Origin: an uncultured Methylobacteriaceae bacterium
GTDB taxonomy: Bacteria > Pseudomonadota > Alphaproteobacteria > Rhizobiales > Beijerinckiaceae
Length of the DNA stretch: 6,825 nt
Assembly: GCA_937872715.1 (NCBI GenBank)
Contig: CALMTJ010000503.1
Span: 1-6,825, forward strand
Direction of reading: 5' to 3'
Below the pieces are notes generated by a model, which ran no database searches, had not been told where the DNA came from, and saw nothing but the letters and a program-made list of their open reading frames with translations. Made by a program: the position numbers and the translations under genes. Each line of letters begins with the position of its first letter. The first letter of the stretch is position 1. Of this stretch, positions 1 to 5,373 are shown piece by piece.

Positions 1-30
1 CCTGAACGGCTCCACCAAACCGGGTCAACT

Positions 31-435
31 TCAGCCCATGTAGCCGTTACCAAACACTCCGCCGCCAAACTTGTTGTCCGATCCGTCGAAAGATAGCCAA
101 CCAAAACCGACCATGCGCTTGCAGATTGCATCGACCGGGGCGGGTTGAGGATAAGGCTTCGAGGAAGGGTCATCCTGCTTCTTGTGTAGGTATTCGAGCA
201 GTTCCTGCACCGTCCGAGCCCGCATTGTAGAGTGCCCCTGCGGGGACTGGGTGCGGGGTGCATTACTGATATCGAAGAACTCAAGCGTGTCGATGGGGAG
301 GTCCGGGTAAGCCTCTCTGTAGTCGGCAGCCAGCTTCACGTCCCCCTCCACCGATAACGTACATCCACTTACCTCGCGGGCAAGCTGCTGTCGTGCGCGA
401 AGGTGCTTCCTCCGGGGACACATCGGCGCGGACAT
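31..435 (-). CDS. Small hypothetical protein, divergent from the recombinase
   Basis: A 134-codon minus-strand reading frame with a proper TGA stop at 31-33. I do not recognise the family. The mixed composition (LEFFDI, LLEYLHKK, FGWLSF) looks like a real protein rather than the Arg/Ala/Pro-rich character of shadow frames here. The C-terminus is glycine-rich (KFGGGVFGNGYMG). No signal peptide or membrane segment is visible. The start is uncertain. The ATG at 433-435 has only a weak purine stretch upstream. An in-frame GTG at 337-339 is preceded on the minus strand by GGAGG (349-345) with 5-nt spacing, and would give a 102-residue protein beginning VKLAADYREAYPDL. The extra 32 residues are Arg/Gln-rich and less convincing, so the shorter form may be the true one. 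Base composition is less GC-biased than in the genes to the right. It is transcribed away from the recombinase, and the two share a 167-base intergenic region. Confidence 0.45.
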   Translation of the reverse strand: MSAPMCPRRKHLRARQQLAREVSGCTLSVEGDVKLAADYREAYPDLPIDTLEFFDISNAPRTQSPQGHSTMRARTVQELLEYLHKKQDDPSSKPYPQPAPVDAICKRMVGFGWLSFDGSDNKFGGGVFGNGYMG

Positions 436-480
436 CCGTCCCGGGACGAACCGCCTCGCAACGAGTATCGAGACCGGTCC

Positions 481-486
481 ATTATG
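481..486 (-). promoter_or_regulatory. -10-like element facing the small minus-strand gene
   Basis: The left arm of the inverted repeat contains the same CATAAT, reading on the minus strand toward the ORF at 31-435. It is the mirror image of the plus-strand element at 552-557, so the two divergent genes may share a symmetric operator/promoter design. No good -35 box was found at the expected distance. Confidence 0.25.
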
Positions 487-551
487 GGTGCCCCCTGACG
501 GAACCTGGGCCTGCTGACCGGAAGTGGTTCCGGAATGTCCGGGTCCCGAGA

Positions 552-557
552 CATAAT
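552..557 (+). promoter_or_regulatory. -10-like element for the recombinase gene
   Basis: CATAAT matches the TATAAT consensus at 5 of 6 bases and lies 45 bases before the recombinase start, inside the right arm of the inverted repeat. The only -35 candidate is TTCCGG (528-533), 18 bases upstream, which is a poor match. Any protein bound to the GACCGGT that follows would cover the transcription start, suggesting autorepression; this is inference. Confidence 0.35.
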
Positions 558-602
558 GGACCGGTTCACGCGCGGACCACCTTTCCTGAACCGGAGGGCC
601 GC

Positions 603-1220
603 ATGTCCGTCATCCTCGCCCGTCTCTACCTTCGCGCCTCAACTGACGAGCAGGACGCTGGACGTGCCCGCGCCGCCCTGGAGGCGTTCGCCGCCGAGCG
701 CGACCTCGTGGTGGCCGCGACCTACGCGGAGAACGAGAGTGGCGCGACGCTGGCCCGCCCCGAGCTGTTCCGCCTCCTCGCCGACAGCCGCCCCGGCGAC
801 GTCCTTCTCGTGGAGCAGGTGGACCGGCTGAGCAGGCTCAGCGCCTCCGACTGGGAGCGTCTGCGTGGCCTGCTCTCGGAGCGGCAGGTGCGGGTGGTGG
901 CCCTGGACCTGCCCACCAGTTGGATGCTGGCCGCTCCCGTGGACGAGTTCACGGCACGCATGTTCTCGGCCATCAACGGCATGATGCTCGACATGCTCGC
1001 GGCGGTTGCTAGAAAGGACTACGAGGACCGCCGCCGCCGTCAGGCCGAGGGCATCGCGAAGGCGCGGGCTGCGAACGCCTACAGGGGCCGCCCCGAAGAC
1101 GTGGAGCGCAACAAGGTCATTGCCGGCCTGCTCGCCAAGGGCGTGAGCTGGTCGCAGGTGCAGAAAGCCACGGGCTGCGGGCGGGCGACGGTGGCGAAGG
1201 TCGCGAAGCGGGCGGCGTGA
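603..1220 (+). CDS. Small serine recombinase (resolvase/invertase family)
   Basis: A site-specific DNA recombinase of 205 residues, a normal length for the Tn3-resolvase/DNA-invertase group. The N-terminal catalytic domain opens with ARLYLRAST. The expected active-site set is present: Y9, R11, nucleophile S13, and D74, R75, R78 in VDRLSR. Residues about 120-150 (AINGMMLDMLAAVARKDYEDRRRRQ) form the long dimerisation helix. It is followed by the linker YRGRPED and a C-terminal helix-turn-helix at about 179-203. Such enzymes cut both strands through a 5'-phosphoserine link and rotate and rejoin the ends, giving resolution, inversion or integration. The start is set by GGAGG at 593-597, 5 nt before ATG 603. 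The frame is open upstream to an ATG at 393, but that 70-residue extension runs through the inverted-repeat region and is unlikely to be real. The protein appears intact. Which reaction it performs, and on what site, cannot be told; the inverted repeat just upstream is the obvious candidate. Confidence 0.93.
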   Translation: MSVILARLYLRASTDEQDAGRARAALEAFAAERDLVVAATYAENESGATLARPELFRLLADSRPGDVLLVEQVDRLSRLSASDWERLRGLLSERQVRVVALDLPTSWMLAAPVDEFTARMFSAINGMMLDMLAAVARKDYEDRRRRQAEGIAKARAANAYRGRPEDVERNKVIAGLLAKGVSWSQVQKATGCGRATVAKVAKRAA

Positions 1221-1251
1221 AAGCGCCGGCATGAGCGCTGCCGAACAGGGA

Positions 1252-1265
1252 CCAAGCCTGCTTGG
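1252..1265 (+). terminator. Small hairpin downstream of the recombinase
   Basis: CCAAGC and GCTTGG form a perfect 6-bp inverted repeat with only 2 bases between them (realistically a 5-bp stem with a 4-base loop), 31 bases after the recombinase stop. There is no T-run after it, so it is a weak candidate for an intrinsic terminator and could equally be a chance hairpin. Confidence 0.25.
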
Positions 1266-1294
1266 CATAGCTCCATGAACAAAACGCTTACGCG

Positions 1295-1303
1295 TGCTAT
1301 ATT
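1295..1303 (+). promoter_or_regulatory. Extended -10-like promoter for the split NTPase gene
   Basis: TGCTATATT combines the TGn extension with TATATT (5 of 6 against TATAAT) in an otherwise very GC-rich stretch. It lies 86 bases before the ATG at 1390. The hexamer 17 bases upstream (ATGAAC, 1275-1280) is a poor -35, which an extended -10 can tolerate. Predicted transcription would start near 1310 and leave a leader of about 80 nt. Confidence 0.4.
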
Positions 1304-1327
1304 GCGCTACCACTTCCCGAGCGAGAC

Positions 1328-1399
1328 GTGCCGAAGACCATCACCGCGCAGACCATTCTGCTGGATAGGGCGGCGGTTGTGTTGGCGCGATGGAGGTGA
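1328..1399 (+). other. Possible 23-codon upstream reading frame overlapping the NTPase start
   Basis: A GTG at 1328 opens a 23-codon frame (MPKTITAQTILLDRAAVVLA...) ending in TGA at 1397-1399, which overlaps the ATG at 1390 in another frame. Its composition is protein-like. A GGAGGTGA stretch (1392-1399) covers its stop. It could be a leader peptide that couples translation to the next gene, or the remains of an older N-terminus. Its own ribosome-binding site is weak (GCGAGA), so it may be chance. Confidence 0.2.
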
Positions 1400-2667
1400 G
1401 CACCCGCAGCCTCCTTGACCGGATGATCGATGCCGGCCGCTTTGAGGCTCTCGCCGCATCGGTGCTGAGGGCCGCCGTTCCCGCTCTGGCCAGTCTGGCG
1501 GAGACTGGCACGAATCCGGACGGGCGACCGCAGAGTTCGCCGCTCGACGGTATCGCCTTCGTCCCGGGCAGCGGGCCACCCCACCTCGTCGCGGTTCACC
1601 ACACGACAACCGCCTCCGCACGGCTCCGCGGCAAGTGGCTGGGCGGGCTGAAAGCGGCGGAAGAGGGCATCGGCTCCGACGACCTCGGAGACTTGGCGAA
1701 GACGATGAGGGTCGTTCGCGAGGAGCGCGCCCGAAGGCCGGATCTCCAGGTCACCCTCGTGCTCACCGCCAACCGCGACCCCGACGAGGCGCTCGTCCGC
1801 GACCTGCATGCAGCGGCCGCCGACCTCGGCATCGATGTAGACCTCTGGCCCGGCTCAAGGATTGCCCAATACCTGGACCTGGACCCGAACGGGCAGGAGA
1901 TACGACGGATCCACTTCGGCACGAGGCAAACGCACCTCTCTCGGGGGCGTTTGGACGAACTTTCCCGAAAGGGCCTGGACGACCTTACTCCGCGCGCCGA
2001 CCCGCAGACCTGGGTGGATCGCAGGCTCGACGCAGACATCGAGGCGTCCGCCGAACGCATGATGACATTCGTCGTCGCCGCCTCGGGCAGCGGGAAGAGC
2101 GTCGCGTGCCGCCGAAGCTTGGCGAGACACGTGGCCGGCGGTCGTTGGGGGTGGGTCGTCAGCGAGAACGCCATCGCGGCAGCCCCCTCGCTGGCCGCGG
2201 CGCTGGATTCGACCCTGCGGGACCTTGCCCCCTCCCTCCTCAACCCGGCCGAGGAGGCGTTGGAGTTCGCGTCGGAAGGCAGCCCGATCCTGCTGGTGGT
2301 CGAGGACGTGAATCGCAGCGAGAGCCCGGCGGCGTTGCTGGCGAAGCTCGTGGGCTGGACCACGGACGGGAAGGGCAATTCCCTTGCGGCGGGACGGGTG
2401 CGCATCCTCTGCCCGGTTTGGCCGGAGCACGTCCGCGCCCTGGAGGAAGAGGCTCAGAAGCGCGTCTGGACCTATGCGGTCATATGCAGCGCGTTCACCA
2501 ACACTGATTGCGGAAAGGCTTGTACGACTTCGATGCGGCTCCCGACCCGGCCACCGTCGTCGGGGACTGGGTCGCGCGGGCGCTGGTTCGCGCGGAACGC
2601 TCGACGATGCCGAGACATCTCGCCGTCGAGTACCAGGCCGCGCTCCTCGCGCTCGCCCGCTCCATGA
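1390..2667 (+). CDS. N-terminal part of split nuclease-like/STAND-type P-loop NTPase
   Basis: A 425-codon frame of which about the first 373 residues are genuine. Residues about 8-165 form an N-terminal region that I read as restriction-endonuclease-like. Its landmarks are ETGTNPDGRP (38-47), PLDG (51-54), VAVHHTTT (67-74), GKWL (81-84), GDLAK (100-104), TLVLTANR (122-129) and DLWPGSRIAQYLD (151-163). This pattern matches a recurring family of large bacterial ATP-binding proteins I remember, but a textbook PD-(D/E)xK triad is not plain. An NTPase follows, with Walker A AASGSGKS (230-237) and Walker B ILLVVEDVNR (300-309). After D373 (codon 2506-2508) the sequence turns Arg/Ser/Pro-rich, as expected for out-of-frame reading, while the true continuation runs in the -1 frame from 2508. 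The protein is therefore probably truncated or a pseudogene half. The start at 1390 has a poor ribosome-binding site; ATG 1423 is an alternative. The product is probably cytosolic, and a role in defence is inference from architecture. Confidence 0.8.
   Translation: MEVSTRSLLDRMIDAGRFEALAASVLRAAVPALASLAETGTNPDGRPQSSPLDGIAFVPGSGPPHLVAVHHTTTASARLRGKWLGGLKAAEEGIGSDDLGDLAKTMRVVREERARRPDLQVTLVLTANRDPDEALVRDLHAAAADLGIDVDLWPGSRIAQYLDLDPNGQEIRRIHFGTRQTHLSRGRLDELSRKGLDDLTPRADPQTWVDRRLDADIEASAERMMTFVVAASGSGKSVACRRSLARHVAGGRWGWVVSENAIAAAPSLAAALDSTLRDLAPSLLNPAEEALEFASEGSPILLVVEDVNRSESPAALLAKLVGWTTDGKGNSLAAGRVRILCPVWPEHVRALEEEAQKRVWTYAVICSAFTNTDCGKACTTSMRLPTRPPSSGTGSRGRWFARNARRCRDISPSSTRPRSSRSPAP
2495..2530 (+). 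other. Frame break within the NTPase gene, possible small deletion
   Basis: Coding sense passes from the frame of 1390 (ending ...CSAFTNTD) to the frame of 2508 (RKGLYDFDAAPDP...). The downstream frame has TGA at 2505-2507, so the switch must occur just after it. No slippery heptamer is present. From memory of related NTPases, one expects a stretch with a lid helix between ...CPVWPEHV... and the GLYDFD-like segment, and it appears missing. The third frame reads TLIAERL across 2502-2522, and the hexamer GGCTTG (2517-2522) joins it to the downstream GLYD frame. This would fit loss of a short segment between GGCTTG copies, but that reading is speculative. Confidence 0.5.
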
Positions 2668-4952
2668 TCGCAAGGCGGCGACCGGCCCCCACGTGGAGCG
2701 ACATGTCGCAATGGTCCGAACTCCAGCCCGGCCATGTGACCTGTCTCCGTAGCCTGGTGAGGCACGGTGAGTTGGCGAGGGCCGAGGGGCCCCCGTCGAC
2801 CCAGCGCATCGTCTTCCGGCACGACCGGGTTCGAGACTGGCTCATTATCGAGGCTGCAGCCGACATGCTGGAGCGAGGCAGCCTGGCGGACGACATCGTG
2901 CGCGACCCGTGGTTCGCGCGGCTCCTGGGCGAACTCGCGGCGAGCGACCGTTGCCCGAAATCCTTCGTTGATGGGCTGGCAGCAGCGAACCCTCTCGCGC
3001 TGATGCATGCCCTTGCCACCCTCGACGGGCGTATAGGGCCGAAACGGGACGAGGTCATCCATGCGCTTGAACGCTGGACGGGCGATCTGGAGGCGTCAGC
3101 CCGTGCCCACAACCAACTCCGTTGGTCCGCGCTCCACGTTCTGGCGACCACCGACGACCCGGCGGTGCCCGGCCTGGCGTGCCGCCTGGACAGGCGGGGG
3201 GATATCGGCGCGCCCGCCCTGTTGCGGAACGGTGACGTTCGCGGCGGCGTCATCCTCTGCTCATTCCTCGACCCGGGCATGGGCGCGCCCTGGCGGGACA
3301 TCCAGATAGAGCACGGCCTCGCGCGCCACGGTCCGCGCCTCAAGCGCGACCTCCTCCGCGTGCTTCGGAATGTCGAGCTGACGGAGGCGGCCCGGCGCGG
3401 GGCCATCAGGCGCGCGGGCCACTTCGCGGACCCGGCGCTCGGCCCGGATTTGTTCGAGATCTGGGCGCGCGACCCCGACCGCTCCTCCAGGCTGACCGAC
3501 TACATCTGGGCGCTTGCCAGGTGCTGCGGCGACGACGCGGATGGCCTGTTGGGGCCTGCGCTGGACGAGTGGGCGTCTCTCCCGGATGAGCCGAAGGACG
3601 GCGTGCACCTCTCGCCGCGGACGAAAGTGGCCGAGCATCATCTGCGCTTCGCGTTCAGGGCTTGGCCACCGGTGGCCGCATTGGCCTACCTGGCGGAACG
3701 GGCGCGCGACCCCCGCCTTGGCAGCCTCATCGCCTGGGTCATGCACGGCGTGGACCACCCAAAGGCGCTCACCTTCGTCGTCCAGCACTACGGCGCGGAG
3801 GATCGCCGCCTGGAGGGAACCGGAGCGTTCCGCATCCCCTTCCTTCATGACGACTGGCGGTGCGAACAGCGGGACGGGCGCCCGATGTCCGCCGCGTCAA
3901 GGGGCGCCCTCCGCCTAATCTGGGAGGATGAGAGCGAGGATCGCTTCTACCGGAGAGTAGCCTTCGACCTCTGGGCCGCTACCCGGGCGCATGACGACCT
4001 CGTGGTCCTGAGAGGGACGGTCGGGGGCGACATCGCCGACAAGGTGCTCGCGGCGCGCCTGGACCGTCAGGACGTCGAGGCCGCTCCCCAACTTCTGGAG
4101 CGGTTGAACGGTGGGCAAAGGATGAAGAGCTTCTGGTGGCATAAGGCACGACACGTGCCGACGGACGCGGTTCTCGCCCGATTGGAGGAGGCCCTCGTAC
4201 GCAGAGCGCGTGACGGCGACGAGGACGCCGGAGACGACCTTAGCACCTGGGCAGCGTACCTCCTGACCCGCGTGCCTCCCGAACGGGCCGAGGCCATCTT
4301 GGTGCGAGGCTGGGAGACGGTTCGCCGCAGACCCTGGTTGGTACAGATCGCGCTTTTCCACGCGACCCCGCGCTTACTGGAGATGGTCGAGGCGGCGCTG
4401 CCGGAGTTCGAGGGAGGGGTAGACCCGTTCGAACATATCGCCTTTCGCTTCGGCTTCATGATGTCCGACCATCCCGGCATGACCCGTGAGGCTCAGGCGC
4501 GAGCGCTGGTCCCGTACCTCGACAGGCTCTCCGAGCACGACCTCCACGGCCTCTGGGAGGCGGTGAACCGCCTCGGGTGGTTCGATTTCCGCCGCCGGCA
4601 TCTCGATGCCCGGTTCCCGGCCAAGTACCGCGGCGGGCCCTGGAGCCCCGGGAAGTTCTCCGCGCAACTCGACGAGGTCCTGGCCCGGGGATCTCCCTAC
4701 ACGTTCGAACATGTAGTGCGCGACGTGCTGAAGGCGGGCACGCCATGGAGCGAGGTGAGGAACTTGCTCGCCGGGTGGCTCCGCAGGCATGACGAACACG
4801 GGGCGTTGCGGATCGCGAGCCACATTTTGCATGAGTTCGGGGGGCGGGCGGACTTGGCCCTTCTCGCGGGATGGCCGGGGGGCATGGACGAGGAAGCAGC
4901 TGGCATCATCGCGGACGTGACTTTCGCGGTGAGGCTTCGCTCGCTCGCCTGA
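2508..4952 (+). CDS. C-terminal part of split STAND-type NTPase: winged-helix and helical repeat region
   Basis: An 814-codon frame whose only early start is TTG 2508, directly after a stop and with no visible ribosome-binding site; ATG 2607 is the next option. It reads as the continuation of the 1390 gene. The first about 115 residues contain GDWVARALVRAE and IVFRHDRVRDWLI (101-113), the F-x-HD-x-h-R-D type motif found at the end of the NTPase/winged-helix part of many STAND proteins. The remaining about 700 residues are alpha-helical, rich in Leu, Ala, Arg and Trp, with irregular repeats suggesting HEAT/TPR-like superhelical packing (for example RDLLRVLRNVELTEAARRGA and LARLEEALVRRARDGDEDA). 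No transmembrane segment is seen. In STAND proteins such a region usually senses the ligand or target. Whether this half is made is doubtful: reading could need a repaired frame, ribosomal shifting or internal initiation. A genuine two-subunit system is the alternative. Confidence 0.75.
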   Translation: MRKGLYDFDAAPDPATVVGDWVARALVRAERSTMPRHLAVEYQAALLALARSMIARRRPAPTWSDMSQWSELQPGHVTCLRSLVRHGELARAEGPPSTQRIVFRHDRVRDWLIIEAAADMLERGSLADDIVRDPWFARLLGELAASDRCPKSFVDGLAAANPLALMHALATLDGRIGPKRDEVIHALERWTGDLEASARAHNQLRWSALHVLATTDDPAVPGLACRLDRRGDIGAPALLRNGDVRGGVILCSFLDPGMGAPWRDIQIEHGLARHGPRLKRDLLRVLRNVELTEAARRGAIRRAGHFADPALGPDLFEIWARDPDRSSRLTDYIWALARCCGDDADGLLGPALDEWASLPDEPKDGVHLSPRTKVAEHHLRFAFRAWPPVAALAYLAERARDPRLGSLIAWVMHGVDHPKALTFVVQHYGAEDRRLEGTGAFRIPFLHDDWRCEQRDGRPMSAASRGALRLIWEDESEDRFYRRVAFDLWAATRAHDDLVVLRGTVGGDIADKVLAARLDRQDVEAAPQLLERLNGGQRMKSFWWHKARHVPTDAVLARLEEALVRRARDGDEDAGDDLSTWAAYLLTRVPPERAEAILVRGWETVRRRPWLVQIALFHATPRLLEMVEAALPEFEGGVDPFEHIAFRFGFMMSDHPGMTREAQARALVPYLDRLSEHDLHGLWEAVNRLGWFDFRRRHLDARFPAKYRGGPWSPGKFSAQLDEVLARGSPYTFEHVVRDVLKAGTPWSEVRNLLAGWLRRHDEHGALRIASHILHEFGGRADLALLAGWPGGMDEEAAGIIADVTFAVRLRSLA

Positions 4953-5110
4953 GCCGAACAGCTTCCCCGCTACCGGGAACCGCCCGCGGCATGTGCCAGG
5001 GCCTCGGCCGTCGCGGCGATCCGCACCGCGGCTCAATGCCGGGAGCCGAACTCGATCTGGATTGGATCGATCGGCCGGCCGGGAAGCCGTCCGTAGGCGC
5101 GGACCGTGTG

Positions 5111-5290
5111 GCCACCGCGAAGCGCGCGAACATCCACGTCGGACGGAAGCCCTCGCTCGACGAGACGCAGACGACGGAGGCGCGGGCGCTGCTGGCGGCA
5201 GGCCGTCCCGCGCGGGAGGTGGCCGCGCTGTGGAAGACCTCGGAGCGCAGCCTCTACCGAGCGCTGCGGCGCCACGTCGATGAACCCTGA
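5111..5290 (+). pseudogene. C-terminal remnant of a second serine recombinase
   Basis: In the frame ending at TGA 5288-5290, the last about 59 residues match the tail of Pin/Hin-type recombinases: a short linker HVGRKPSL, then a helix-turn-helix region (ETQTTEARALLAAGRPAREVAALWKTSERSLYRALRR). The catalytic domain with its serine, the arginines and the dimerisation helix is absent. The preceding in-frame sequence back to ATG 5036 (MPGAELDLDWIDRPAGKP...) or ATG 4871 does not look like a recombinase. It is therefore a fragment left by deletion or rearrangement, although a free-standing 84-residue DNA-binding protein from ATG 5036 cannot be excluded. The linker differs from that of the intact recombinase (YRGRPED), so it comes from another subgroup and is not a duplicate. 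Confidence 0.6.
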
Positions 5291-5310
5291 CTGCGCGCGA
5301 CTCTCCCGTT

Positions 5311-5327
5311 GCCGGCCACATGCCGGC
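5311..5327 (+). repeat. GC-rich hairpin between the recombinase remnant and the last gene
   Basis: GCCGGC occurs at 5311-5316 and 5322-5327 with CACAT between. As the hexamer is self-complementary, the pair can form a 6-bp stem with a 5-base loop 21 bases after the remnant's stop. No T-run follows, so termination is only possible, not shown. Confidence 0.25.
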
Positions 5328-5344
5328 CTCATCACCAACCGGGG

Positions 5345-5367
5345 TATGCTGTCCGACAGTCGCGGAG
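5345..5367 (+). promoter_or_regulatory. Candidate promoter, palindrome and ribosome-binding site of the last gene
   Basis: Three elements are packed before ATG 5374. TATGCT (5345-5350) is a 4-of-6 match to the -10 consensus. It is overlapped by the perfect palindrome CTGTCCGACAG (5349-5359, a 5-bp dyad around one base). GGAG (5364-5367) is a good Shine-Dalgarno site 6 nt from the ATG. The ribosome-binding site is convincing. The promoter is weak with no clear -35. The palindrome sits where a repressor site would, but may be chance. Confidence 0.4.
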
Positions 5368-5373
5368 ACAAAC

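Larger units (their letters stand above)
473..565. repeat. Perfect 14-bp inverted repeat, candidate recombinase site/operator
   Basis: The left arm at 473-486 (ACCGGTCCATTATG) and right arm at 552-565 (CATAATGGACCGGT) are exact reverse complements, separated by 65 bases; identity stops sharply at both ends of each arm. A GACCGG hexamer occurs at 472-477, 516-521 and 559-564, so the three copies are 44 and 43 bases apart. The middle copy belongs to a small hairpin (CCGGAA 518-523, TTCCGG 528-533). Serine resolvases are known to act at res sites next to their own gene, with several subsites that also serve for autorepression. This region has that location and spacing, but the crossover dinucleotide cannot be identified from sequence. 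No flanking target duplication is seen, so a tiny transposon is less likely. Confidence 0.5.

Noticed and set aside
473..565. A 93-bp miniature transposon bounded by 14-bp terminal repeats
   Set aside because: The flanks (TCGAG left, TCACG right) are not a target duplication, and the position between divergent genes with -10-like arms fits a control or recombination site better.
393..602. N-terminal extension of the recombinase from ATG 393
   Set aside because: The 70 residues are Arg/Pro/Thr-rich, run through the inverted repeat, and precede the normal catalytic start; ATG 603 has a proper ribosome-binding site.
2495..2530. Programmed -1 ribosomal frameshift joining the two halves of the NTPase gene
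   Set aside because: The only slip window, after TGA 2505-2507, has no X-XXY-YYZ heptamer (codons GAT TGC GGA AAG) and no obvious strong downstream stem. A mutation or small deletion explains it better.
1596..2673. Long minus-strand and alternative-frame ORFs across the NTPase gene
   Set aside because: They are Arg/Ser/Pro-rich frames opposite or beside a strongly supported gene in high-GC DNA and carry no domain motif; they look like shadows.
4963..4979. Intrinsic terminator after the NTPase gene
   Set aside because: TTCCC/GGGAA gives only a 5-bp stem with a 7-base loop and no T-run.
5033..5371. 112-codon minus-strand ORF ending ...PIDPIQIEFGSRH
   Set aside because: The last residues look protein-like, but most of the frame is the antisense of the recombinase helix-turn-helix tail and no start signal is visible.
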